From Chitinasiproducens palmae (lineage in GTDB: Bacteria > Pseudomonadota > Gammaproteobacteria > Burkholderiales > Burkholderiaceae), in the NCBI RefSeq assembly GCF_900095735.1, contig NZ_FNLO01000004.1, positions 124,001 to 188,000 on the forward strand: DNA of 64,000 nucleotides, written 5' to 3'. Within the stretch, counting starts at the first letter, position 1; each line of letters opens with the position of its first letter. Both the position numbers and the translations under genes were made by a program. Under the pieces are notes generated by a model, which saw nothing but the letters and a program-made list of their open reading frames with translations, searched no databases and was not told where the DNA came from. Shown here piece after piece: positions 7,879 to 15,471 of the stretch.

Positions 7879-8671
7879 CGCCGCTCCCCGCATCGCACCG
7901 CGCGTGGGTGCGCGGCCCCGTGCCGTGCCTCATCGCTTGCTGGGGCTGCTTGGCCTGTTGCTGGTGGTCGCGATTTGGTGGCTGGCGGTCGATCTTGCCA
8001 CCGAACCCGATACGCTGGCCCGCCAGTTCGCGCCGCCCGCGGCGTTCGACGCGCTGCTCGGCCTGCTCCGCGACGGCAGTCTGTTGAACCATGCGTTGGT
8101 CAGCCTCCGGCGCGTCGGCCTCGGGCTGCTGATCGCGCTGGTGATTGGCGTGCCGGGCGGCCTGCTTCTCGGCAGCCTGCCCAGACTTGCCGCGACGCTG
8201 ACGCCGACCCTGCAACTGCTGCGCATGGTGTCGCCGTTGTCATGGATGCCGATCGCGGTGATGGCGCTCGGCATCGGCGACCGCTCCATCGTGTTTCTGC
8301 TCGCCTTCGCCGCGGTATGGCCGGTGATGATGAGCACCTCTGCCGGTGTCGCGCAGCTCGATCAGCGCTGGCTGCAACTCGGGCGCAGTCTGGCTGCGAC
8401 GCGCAGCGAGATGCTGCTGCGCATTGTGCTGCCCGGCGTGGTCAGCCCGGTGCTGACCGGTGTGCGGCTCGCGATCGGTATCCTGTGGATCGTGCTGGTC
8501 CCGGCCGAGATGCTCGGCGTCAGCTCGGGCCTTGGCTATTTCATTCTCGACACCCGTGATCGGCTCGCGTATTCCGAACTGATGGCCGGCGTGCTGGCGA
8601 TCGGCGCGCTCGGCTATGCGCTGGACCTGCTGGCCCGCGGCGCCTACGCGCTGTGGACCGGACGACGCTGA
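7871..8671 (+). CDS. ABC transporter permease (SsuC/TauC type)
   Basis: 266 residues with about six membrane segments (first LLGLLGLLLVVAIWWLAV) and an EAA-type cytoplasmic loop, LGRSLAATRSEMLLRIVLPG, which docks the ATPase. The start is TTG at 7871, inside the end of the binding-protein gene; no ATG or GTG fits without losing the first membrane segment. It completes the importer and is the last gene of the operon. Only one permease gene is present, as usual for SsuABC-type systems, where it homodimerises. Confidence 0.9.
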   Translation: MSDAAPRIAPRVGARPRAVPHRLLGLLGLLLVVAIWWLAVDLATEPDTLARQFAPPAAFDALLGLLRDGSLLNHALVSLRRVGLGLLIALVIGVPGGLLLGSLPRLAATLTPTLQLLRMVSPLSWMPIAVMALGIGDRSIVFLLAFAAVWPVMMSTSAGVAQLDQRWLQLGRSLAATRSEMLLRIVLPGVVSPVLTGVRLAIGILWIVLVPAEMLGVSSGLGYFILDTRDRLAYSELMAGVLAIGALGYALDLLARGAYALWTGRR

Positions 8672-8693
8672 AGCGCCGCCGCGGCCGGCCGCC

Positions 8694-9164
8694 TCAGGGC
8701 TGGCGCGTGGTGCAGGCGTCGAGCGCACGATAGCGCGCTACCGCGTCAACGGATGCATCGACCGCCGCGTCGGGCGACATACCGGCGGCGTCCGCCAAGG
8801 CGGCCTGCACGCATTGTGTGAGCCGACGCGGTTGCGCGTCGGTGAACAGCGAAACGCCTGCAAGGCACAGCACGCCGAGCAGAAACAAGACGGCCGCGTG
8901 CCAGCGGCGCGGGCGGCGGAATTTGCGGGACGCACTGTTCGACGGCACGGTCGCCGTACCGTGTGCCACCGCTTGTCGAGGCGTCAAAGCGACCAGCAAT
9001 GGCGATCCGGCGTGCGTTGCCGAGGCCGCGGCCGTGGTCCTGCGGCCCGCTTCGGACGACGATGCCGCCGTGCGAGTAGGCCGCCAAGCCGCCGAGTCGT
9101 GTGCAACCGGGTCAGACGCGGCACGCGGCGGCCCTTCAGTACGGGATGAATCGTTGCTTGCCAT
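8694..9164 (-). CDS. Small single-pass membrane protein of unknown function
   Basis: 156 residues, not recognised. A polar Ala/Ser/Thr/Arg-rich N-terminus (about 1-80) is followed by a basic patch KFRRPRRWH and one membrane segment, AAVLFLLGVLCLAGVSLF (about 90-108). The remaining 50 residues have two Cys and may be periplasmic. GAGGAG sits 8 bases before ATG 9164, strong support for a real gene and for choosing this start over TTG 9167. It lies downstream of marR on the same strand. Confidence 0.6.
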   Translation of the reverse strand: MASNDSSRTEGPPRAASDPVAHDSAAWRPTRTAASSSEAGRRTTAAASATHAGSPLLVALTPRQAVAHGTATVPSNSASRKFRRPRRWHAAVLFLLGVLCLAGVSLFTDAQPRRLTQCVQAALADAAGMSPDAAVDASVDAVARYRALDACTTRQP

Positions 9165-9256
9165 CAAATTTTCTCCTCAAAAATTAGCTCGACAACCATT
9201 TCGATTAGCCAGACAACTTATCGGTCTTACGTGATAGCCAGGACGACGTGTCGGGC

Positions 9257-9673
9257 CTAGGCCAGCGTGCCGCGCACCGCGCGCATGGCGCCGACCGTGC
9301 TCTCGAATTCAGCGCTGCCGATCTGACCGCGCAGGCGCGTGTCGACGGTGCGGCTGGCTTTTTCCAGCGGATCGCGCAGCGCGTCGGCCGCTTGGGTCGG
9401 GAACAGTTGCGATTCCCGGCGATCGCCTTCGGCAGTTCGACGCTCGACCCAGCCCTTCGCCACCAGATGATCGATCAGCCGCGTCGCGGTCGGCCGCGCA
9501 ATGCCAAGCACCTCGGCAAGCTCGCGATGCAGCAAGCCCGGCTGGCGAAGGATGACGCGCAACGCGAAGCCCTGCGGCGGCGTCAGCTCGAAAGGCGCGT
9601 AAGCCGCCCCCCATTCGCGTTCGACGAGGCGGGCGAGCGCCGACGTGTTGAAGTAAAGGCAGTGATCGAACAT
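9257..9673 (-). CDS. MarR-family transcriptional regulator
   Basis: 138 residues with a winged helix. The helix-turn-helix lies about residues 46-70 (LLHRELAEVLGIARPTATRL), followed by a wing with EGDRRESQLFPT, close to the conserved DxRxxxxxLT of MarR. Such proteins bind palindromic operators as dimers and are released by phenolic or oxidative signals. It lies downstream of the hydroxy-acid dehydrogenase on the same strand, 203 bases away, so it may have its own promoter. The Cys at residue 5 is a possible redox site, but this is only a guess. Confidence 0.85.
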   Translation of the reverse strand: MFDHCLYFNTSALARLVEREWGAAYAPFELTPPQGFALRVILRQPGLLHRELAEVLGIARPTATRLIDHLVAKGWVERRTAEGDRRESQLFPTQAADALRDPLEKASRTVDTRLRGQIGSAEFESTVGAMRAVRGTLA

Positions 9674-9876
9674 GGATGCCCCACAAACGGTTAGCGAGGC
9701 AATTATATCGGAAAAGAACCGGCGTGCTCGAACGTGAGAAGCGATGCGGCCGGGTACGCGACCCGCCGCGGCACACTGGCAGGCCGCCCCATGCGCGTCG
9801 CCGCCGAGCGATGGCGCCGACCTTCGACCTCGGACACGCGCGCCCGGGCTGTGGCGTGCTTCGGCGCACCGTCGCG

Positions 9877-11037
9877 TCAGTACGGTGTCCGGCTGTGGCG
9901 GCGGTCGATGATCTCGGCTGCACGGACGTCGGCCACGTCGCGCACACCGGCCAGAGCCATGCTGACATCGAGTTCACGGTGGATGATTTCGAGCGTGCGC
10001 GTCACGCCCGCCTCGCCCATCGCGCCCAGCCCGTAGAGAAACGCCCGTCCGATCATCGCGCCGCGCGCGCCGAGCGCCAGCGCCTTGAGCACGTCCTGCC
10101 CGCTGCGCACGCCGCCGTCGAACAGTACTTCGGTTTGCGTGCCCACCGCGTCGACGATGGCGGGCAGCGCGGCAATGCTCGACACCGCGCCGTCGAGCTG
10201 GCGGCCGCCATGATTGCTGACGATGATCGCGTCCGCGCCGGTGGCGGCGGCGAGCCGCGCGTCGTCGGCGTCGAGGATGCCCTTCAGGATCAGCTTGCCG
10301 CCCCAGCGCGACTTGATCCATTCCACGTCGTGCCAGGAGAGCGTCGGATCGAACTGGCGCGCGGTCCATTGTCCGAGCGTGGTGATGCCGCTCGCGTGCT
10401 TCACATGACCTTCGAGATTGCCGAAGCTGCGACGCCCGGAGCGCAGCATCCGGTACACCCAAGCCGGTTTGCTCGCAAAGTCGAGTGCGTTGGCCAGCGT
10501 CAACCGCGGCGGCACGGTCATGCCGTTCTTCAGGTCCTTGTGGCGCTGTCCCAGAATCTGCAGGTCGAGGGTCAGCACCAGCGCCGAACAGCGCGCCGCC
10601 TTCGCACGATCGATCAACGACGCGATGAAGTCGCGGTCCCGCATCACATAAAGCTGGAACCAGAACGGCCGGGTGGTCGCGGCCGCCACTTCCTCGATCG
10701 AGCAGATGCTCATCGTCGAGAGCGTGTAGGGAATGCCGAAGCGTTCGGCGGCGCGCGCGCCGAGGATTTCGCCATCGGCCCACTGCAACCCCGTCAAGCC
10801 GGTCGGCGCGATGGCGACCGGCATGCTGGCGACCTCGCCGACCAGCGTGGTGGCGGTCGAGCGGTTGTCGACGTTGACCGCCACGCGTTGCCGCAGCTTC
10901 AGCGCGGCCAGGTCCTGCTCATTGGCGCGATAGGTCGACTCGGTGTACGAGCCGCTGTCGGCGTAGTCGTAGAACGCGCGCGGCACACGCCGCTGCGCAA
11001 GGCGTCGAAGATCCTCGACACAGGTGATGACTTCCAT
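9877..11037 (-). CDS. lldD: FMN-dependent alpha-hydroxy-acid (L-lactate) dehydrogenase
   Basis: 386 residues of the flavocytochrome b2/glycolate oxidase family. The N-terminal RVPRAFYDYADSGS holds the active-site Tyr; further marks are APTGLTGL (FMN phosphate region), PFWFQLYV, the catalytic segment IIVSNHGGRQLDG (His and Arg) and VLFDGGVRSGQDVLKALALGA. It oxidises L-lactate or another (S)-2-hydroxy acid to the keto acid, feeding electrons to the quinone pool or to O2. Substrate choice cannot be read here, so the symbol is tentative. ATG 11037 (MEVITCVED) matches the family start; the open frame continues upstream with unrelated sequence. Confidence 0.85.
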   Translation of the reverse strand: MEVITCVEDLRRLAQRRVPRAFYDYADSGSYTESTYRANEQDLAALKLRQRVAVNVDNRSTATTLVGEVASMPVAIAPTGLTGLQWADGEILGARAAERFGIPYTLSTMSICSIEEVAAATTRPFWFQLYVMRDRDFIASLIDRAKAARCSALVLTLDLQILGQRHKDLKNGMTVPPRLTLANALDFASKPAWVYRMLRSGRRSFGNLEGHVKHASGITTLGQWTARQFDPTLSWHDVEWIKSRWGGKLILKGILDADDARLAAATGADAIIVSNHGGRQLDGAVSSIAALPAIVDAVGTQTEVLFDGGVRSGQDVLKALALGARGAMIGRAFLYGLGAMGEAGVTRTLEIIHRELDVSMALAGVRDVADVRAAEIIDRRHSRTPY

Positions 11038-11105
11038 GGCAAAGCCGCGACCGCCCTTCGGCGGCCGCCAGCAACGATCGTAAGGACCCGAATGATGCGC
11101 CGGCT

Positions 11106-11525
11106 TCACTCGCCGAGCAAATGCATTGCGACTTCGCGGCGATGGGGCGCACGCCGATGCTCGAACAGGTAGACCCCCTGCCAGGTGCCGAGTAGCGGAC
11201 GTCCCTCCGAAACCGGAATGCTCAACTGGCTCTGCGTAAGCGCGGCGCGCAGATGCGCCGGCATGTCGTCCGGCCCCTCGGCATCGTGCACGTAGCGGCC
11301 CGGCGCCTCGGGCGCGAGTTCGGCGAAATAGCGTTCCAGGTCGGTCTGCACGTCTGGATCCGCATTCTCCTGAATCAGCAGCGAGGCGGAAGTGTGCCGG
11401 CAGAACAAGGTCAGCAGACCTGTCTGCATGCCTTGTCGCGTCACCCAGCGCCGCACTTCGCCGGTGATCTCCACCAGCCCCGCGCCCTGCGTCCTGACCT
11501 CCAGCCGATCCACCGCCTGTCTCAT
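11106..11525 (-). CDS. yjbQ: YjbQ family protein (UPF0047, secondary thiamine-phosphate synthase type)
   Basis: 139 residues. The family pattern is complete: CRHTSASLLIQENADPDVQTD in the middle, then HDAEGPDDMPAHLRAAL and the closing GTWQGVYLFEHRRAPHRREV. YjbQ proteins form small trimers with clustered His residues. Some show weak thiamine-phosphate synthase activity, but the true role is unsettled. ATG 11525 is chosen because the upstream part of the open frame is Arg-rich and unlike the family. It sits 68 bases before lldD on the same strand. Confidence 0.85.
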   Translation of the reverse strand: MRQAVDRLEVRTQGAGLVEITGEVRRWVTRQGMQTGLLTLFCRHTSASLLIQENADPDVQTDLERYFAELAPEAPGRYVHDAEGPDDMPAHLRAALTQSQLSIPVSEGRPLLGTWQGVYLFEHRRAPHRREVAMHLLGE

Positions 11526-11641
11526 CGCTCCCCCGCCACGTCTGACCACGCTTCGCGCCGCGGTCCCCTGCGACCGCGGCCATGCCATCGAGACAGACTA
11601 ACGCAAAGCGCGTTACCGCTCAGGCGTGGCCGGCTCGCCGC

Positions 11642-12868
11642 TCAGCGGGCGACGCGGCGTCCGTTCTGCCAGACGCCGACGATCTTCGCACCGTCGTCGC
11701 ACAGCACGCCGATGTCGTCGAGCGGATTGCCGTCGACCACGATCAGGTCAGCCAGCGCACCGACGGCCACGACACCCAGTTCGCCTTCGCGCTGCACGAT
11801 CTTCGCCGCCACGCTGGTCGCCGACTGCACCGCCTGGAGCGGATCGAGCATCTCGGCGCGGATGCGGAACTCGTCGCTCTGGTAGCGATGCATCTCGCCA
11901 AGCAGATCGCTGCCGTAGCCCATTGCAACGCCGGCACGCGCGTAGGTGCGCAGCGACTCGCGGCCCTGGTCGCGCACGGTGGAGATCTTCGCGATGGATT
12001 CGGCCGGCAAGCCCAACGCCTCGCCGTCGCTGGCGAGCGCATCGTAGGTGATGAGCGTGGGCACCGCAAACGCGCCGCGCTCGGCCATCAGCTGCGCCGC
12101 CGCGTCGTCGACCAGATTGCCGTGCTCGATGGTTCGCACACCGGCCTTGATGACGCGGGAAATCGCGCGCGGCGTATAGGCATGCGCCATCACATAGGTG
12201 TTGGCCGCCTCGGCCTCTTCGACGATGGCGGCAATCTCGGCTTCCGAATACTGCGTATTGGCGATCGGGTCGGTCGGCGAGGCGACGCCGCCGGACGCCA
12301 TGATCTTGATCTGGTTCGCGCCTTTCTGGATTTCCTCGCGCACGGCCAGCCGCACCGCGTCGACGCCATCGACGATGCGCGCAATGGCACCCGCGCGGAA
12401 GCAGCACGAACACGGTTCGAGCACGTCGCCACGCGGACGGAAGTCGCCATGCCCCCCGGTCTGCGACAAGGCCTTGCCCGACGCGAAGATGCGCGGGCCC
12501 GACACGATGCCCTGCTCCACCGCCTGCGCGAGCGCCCAGTCCGCGCCGCCCGCGTCGCGGACGCTGGTGAACCCGCGCGCGAGCATCGCGTCGAGGATCG
12601 GCACGGCGCGCAACGCCACCAGGATGTTCGGCATCTGCGCGTTGGTGCCAAGGTTCGCGCGCGACGCCAGCACGTGCACGTGGCAGTCGATCAAACCCGG
12701 CATCACGGTCTTGCCGCGCACGTCGACCAACTCGGCGCCGGCCGGCACCTGCGCGTTGCGCGCCACTTCGACGATGCGGTCGCCATCGATGACGACGTCG
12801 TGCGAGGCCAGCACATTGCCGGTGTGTACGTCGAGTACGTCACCGCCGCGCAATACGGTCACAGTCAT
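11642..12868 (-). CDS. Metal-dependent amidohydrolase (prolidase/imidazolonepropionase-like)
   Basis: 408 residues of the amidohydrolase superfamily. Metal ligands visible are the HxH of LIDCHVHV, a probable carbamylated Lys in IKIMASGG, the His of AHAYT and of IEHGN, and the Asp of GYGSDLLGE. The C-terminal NGRRVAR closes the small beta domain. Members hydrolyse Xaa-Pro dipeptides, N-acyl amino acids or lactams; the exact substrate is unknown. It is preceded by an MFS symporter 64 bases upstream on the same strand, so the pair probably imports and hydrolyses one compound. Confidence 0.82.
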   Translation of the reverse strand: MTVTVLRGGDVLDVHTGNVLASHDVVIDGDRIVEVARNAQVPAGAELVDVRGKTVMPGLIDCHVHVLASRANLGTNAQMPNILVALRAVPILDAMLARGFTSVRDAGGADWALAQAVEQGIVSGPRIFASGKALSQTGGHGDFRPRGDVLEPCSCCFRAGAIARIVDGVDAVRLAVREEIQKGANQIKIMASGGVASPTDPIANTQYSEAEIAAIVEEAEAANTYVMAHAYTPRAISRVIKAGVRTIEHGNLVDDAAAQLMAERGAFAVPTLITYDALASDGEALGLPAESIAKISTVRDQGRESLRTYARAGVAMGYGSDLLGEMHRYQSDEFRIRAEMLDPLQAVQSATSVAAKIVQREGELGVVAVGALADLIVVDGNPLDDIGVLCDDGAKIVGVWQNGRRVAR

Positions 12869-12932
12869 GCAAATCTCTCCACAGCAGAAACGAAAATGGG
12901 GCGGCCGCCCGGCCGCCCCGAACGGACGGTGC

Positions 12933-14222
12933 TCAGTCCTTCGACGTCTTGATCGCGAGCGTGCCCAGGAAACTCACGGCAGCCGCGAACATCAGATAGA
13001 ACGACGGTGCCAGCGTGTTGCCGGTCGACGCGATCAGCCAGGTCATGAAGAACGGCGCGAAGCCGCCGAACAGCGTGACCGCGAGGTTGTACGCGACCGA
13101 CAGACCGGTCGAGAGCACGTTGCTCGGGAACAGCGTCGCGAATGCGGCGAGGATCGGACCGGTGTAGGCGGCGATCAACACGCCGAAGTACAACTGGAAC
13201 AGCATCAGCGCGCCACCGCTCGGATGTGCGTTGATGTAAGCGAACATCGGATAGGCGGTGGCGAAGATGACGATTGCCGCGCCGCTCAGGAACACCTTGC
13301 GGCCCAGCCTGTCGGCCAGCGCGCCGATGATCGGCGAGCAGATCGTCAGCGCCGCGCCGCCCACGATGCCGGCCGCGAAGCCGTCCGAGGCGGACATCTT
13401 CAGCACCTTCACCGCGTAGGTCGGCGTGTAGAACAGCAGCACGTAGGTACAGACGGTCCACAGAATCACCATCGCGAAACTCGCGAAGGTCTGGCGCGGG
13501 TAGCGCCGGGCGATCTCGGCAAGCGGCGACTTGACCTTCTCGGCCTGCTTGAACGCCGGCGTTTCGTCGACGCGGTTACGGATGTAGAAACCGATCGGGC
13601 CGATCACGATGCCGAGCAGGAACGGAACGCGCCAGCCCCAGCTGTCGAGCGCTGCGGGGCTCAGCATGTTGGTGACGATGCTGCCGGTGAGCGCGCCGAG
13701 CACCACGGCCAGGCCGATGCTGGCCTGGATCCAGCTCGAGTAGAAGGTACGCTTGCCGGCGGGCGCGTATTCGGTCAGGAACGCGGTGGCGCCGCCCATT
13801 TCGCCGCCGGCCGAGAAGCCTTGCAGCAGGCGCGCAACGACGATGATCATCGGCGCCCCGAGGCCGATCGTTTCATAGGTCGGCGCCAGGCCGATCATCG
13901 CCGTGCCGAGCGCCATCAACAGCACGGTCAGCGACAGCGCGGCCTTGCGGCCCGCCTTGTCGCCGTAGATGCCTAGCACGATGCCACCGACCGGGCGCAT
14001 GAAGAAGCCCACGCCGAATGTCGCGACCGCCAGCAACAACGAAGTGAGTTCGCTGCCGCTCGGGAAGAACTTGCGGGCAATGACGACAGCGAAAAAGCTG
14101 TAGACGGTGAAGTCGAACCATTCGAGCGCGTTGCCGATCAGGGTCGCGACGACCGCGTGTCGGCGCGTCCCCGGCGAGATTGAGTCGGCGGCTGCGGCGG
14201 CTTGTGTTGCGACAGTGCGCAT
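12933..14222 (-). CDS. MFS transporter, metabolite:H+ symporter (MHS) family
   Basis: 429 residues with about twelve membrane segments. MHS-type signatures are IGNALEWFDFTVYSFFAVVI near the start, YGDKAGRKAALSLT in the loop between helices 2 and 3, and LLQGFSAGGEMGGA. These resemble citrate, dicarboxylate and shikimate symporters (CitA, KgtP, ProP). ATG 14222 is chosen; upstream in-frame Met codons add a basic stretch that is unlikely to be real. Likely partner of the downstream amidohydrolase. Confidence 0.88.
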   Translation of the reverse strand: MRTVATQAAAAADSISPGTRRHAVVATLIGNALEWFDFTVYSFFAVVIARKFFPSGSELTSLLLAVATFGVGFFMRPVGGIVLGIYGDKAGRKAALSLTVLLMALGTAMIGLAPTYETIGLGAPMIIVVARLLQGFSAGGEMGGATAFLTEYAPAGKRTFYSSWIQASIGLAVVLGALTGSIVTNMLSPAALDSWGWRVPFLLGIVIGPIGFYIRNRVDETPAFKQAEKVKSPLAEIARRYPRQTFASFAMVILWTVCTYVLLFYTPTYAVKVLKMSASDGFAAGIVGGAALTICSPIIGALADRLGRKVFLSGAAIVIFATAYPMFAYINAHPSGGALMLFQLYFGVLIAAYTGPILAAFATLFPSNVLSTGLSVAYNLAVTLFGGFAPFFMTWLIASTGNTLAPSFYLMFAAAVSFLGTLAIKTSKD

Positions 14223-14563
14223 GAAGTGTCGTCCAGGTCGGTGGACGGTCCCCATGCCGTCCGGTCCGCCGATCGTAGGCGACGAAAATTTGCGGTTGAA
14301 GCGCGCTTTTCGCATGCTTGCATGCATGCAACGCATGGCAAAGCCGCCCGCAGTGCATGCCCCGCGACAATAAGCGCCGCTTGCCCAACCTCAATGACGG
14401 CGCCAGACGCTTGCGTTCAAAGCCGCTTGTGGCCGGCGAAGCGGGCAAGCGCCGTCGTCGCTCGCGACGCACGGAGCGTCGCGTCGACACGGTGTGTCGG
14501 ATGGGACGAGGCGCACGGTCGTATCGAGCGGCGAGTCGTGCTTAACCCCGTTCTCGTCGGCGC
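14223..14563. other. Intergenic region, no gene recognised
   Basis: 341 bases between the MFS gene start and the MAPEG gene stop, both on the minus strand. It should carry the promoter of the MFS/amidohydrolase unit. It contains TGCATGCATGCA-like alternating sequence near 14318-14330 but no convincing gene. Confidence 0.5.
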
Positions 14564-14962
14564 TCAGATCAACGCGGCGATGATGACCATCACCAGCGCC
14601 AGCAGCGAGACCAGCCAGACCAGCGAGCGCACATACGGAACGCCGAACGCGTAGAGCGGCACGTACACGATCCGCGCGACCAGATACAGCAGCGCGCCCC
14701 AATGACTCAAGCCGCTGTAGCGGTCGGCCACCGCGACAATCAGCACCGCTGCGGCGAACAGGGGCAGTGTCTCGAACAGGTTCGATTGCGCGCGAGCCAG
14801 GCGCGCCGGCAGCGGCTTGAGCGGCGCCGGCGCTTCATCGCGGGCACCGGCGTTCCATTTCAAGCCGTATTGTGCGGTGCGCGCCTGCGCCGCGGCCATG
14901 ATTTGCACCAGCGCCAGGACCAGCGTCCAGGCCAGACACTGCAGTTCAAACGTCAGCTTCAT
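14564..14962 (-). CDS. MAPEG family membrane protein
   Basis: 132 residues with four predicted membrane helices. The sequence begins MKLTFELQCLAWTLVLALVQI and contains ARAQSNLFETLPLFAAAVLI and LVARIVYVPLYAFGVPYVRS, the latter two being the conserved MAPEG motifs (RAxxNxxEt and RxxYxxxY). MAPEG proteins are trimeric membrane enzymes of the glutathione transferase/eicosanoid class; bacterial members are mostly of unknown substrate. ATG 14962 matches the family start; the open frame extends 15 codons upstream. Confidence 0.88.
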   Translation of the reverse strand: MKLTFELQCLAWTLVLALVQIMAAAQARTAQYGLKWNAGARDEAPAPLKPLPARLARAQSNLFETLPLFAAAVLIVAVADRYSGLSHWGALLYLVARIVYVPLYAFGVPYVRSLVWLVSLLALVMVIIAALI

Positions 14963-15471
14963 GCTCGCCTCCAGTCGGTGGCAGCTGGCAAGCACGAACA
15001 GCGCCAAGCGTGGCGAGTGCGATGGCCCGACGCACTAAGGCATGAGGCATGAGGCATGAGGCATGCGGCATGCGGCATGCGGCATGGCGCTGGCGCGCCT
15101 CGGTGCCGGAGATGGCCTGCCCTACAGTACGTCAGGCGATGGCAAAAGGAATGGCAGCATGTCCGCGCCGATCACAGCGCCGATCACAGCATCATCGGCA
15201 GCATTGGCTTGCGCGTCGTACGCCGGCCACGACACCGGCGACGTTGGATGCAGTGGTCCCGCGCACCGCGAGAGACCCTGGCGAACGCGCAGCGTTCGGC
15301 CGCCTTGCGGGCGGTGCAGACGCAGCCCGCCCACGGACGGCGAGGCACGCCGGCCATGTGGTCAGCGCCGGAAAACCTGCCGCAGCCGTATCCAGATCCG
15401 CCTCCCATCAAAGCGGGGCCGCCCCAGGCGGAACTTGCCGGGACGCGGCTGCGCGGACTGGTAAAGCAGAC
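14963..15471. other. Intergenic region with a heptamer minisatellite, no gene recognised
   Basis: About 509 bases between the MAPEG gene and the end of the TonB-receptor gene. Apart from the tandem heptamers at 15038-15086 and a GCGCCGATCACA direct repeat (15166-15189), no coding or RNA feature was recognised. Confidence 0.5.
15038..15086. repeat. Seven 7-bp tandem repeats (4x AGGCATG, 3x CGGCATG)
   Basis: Seven head-to-tail heptamers with one variable first base. They lie 76-124 bases upstream of the MAPEG start codon, so they could influence its promoter spacing if copy number changes. Confidence 0.95.

Noticed and set aside
15038-15086. Could the heptamer array be a CRISPR?
   Set aside because: Units are 7 bases and contiguous with no spacers; no cas genes are present. 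The same applies to the arrays at 1419 and 27854.
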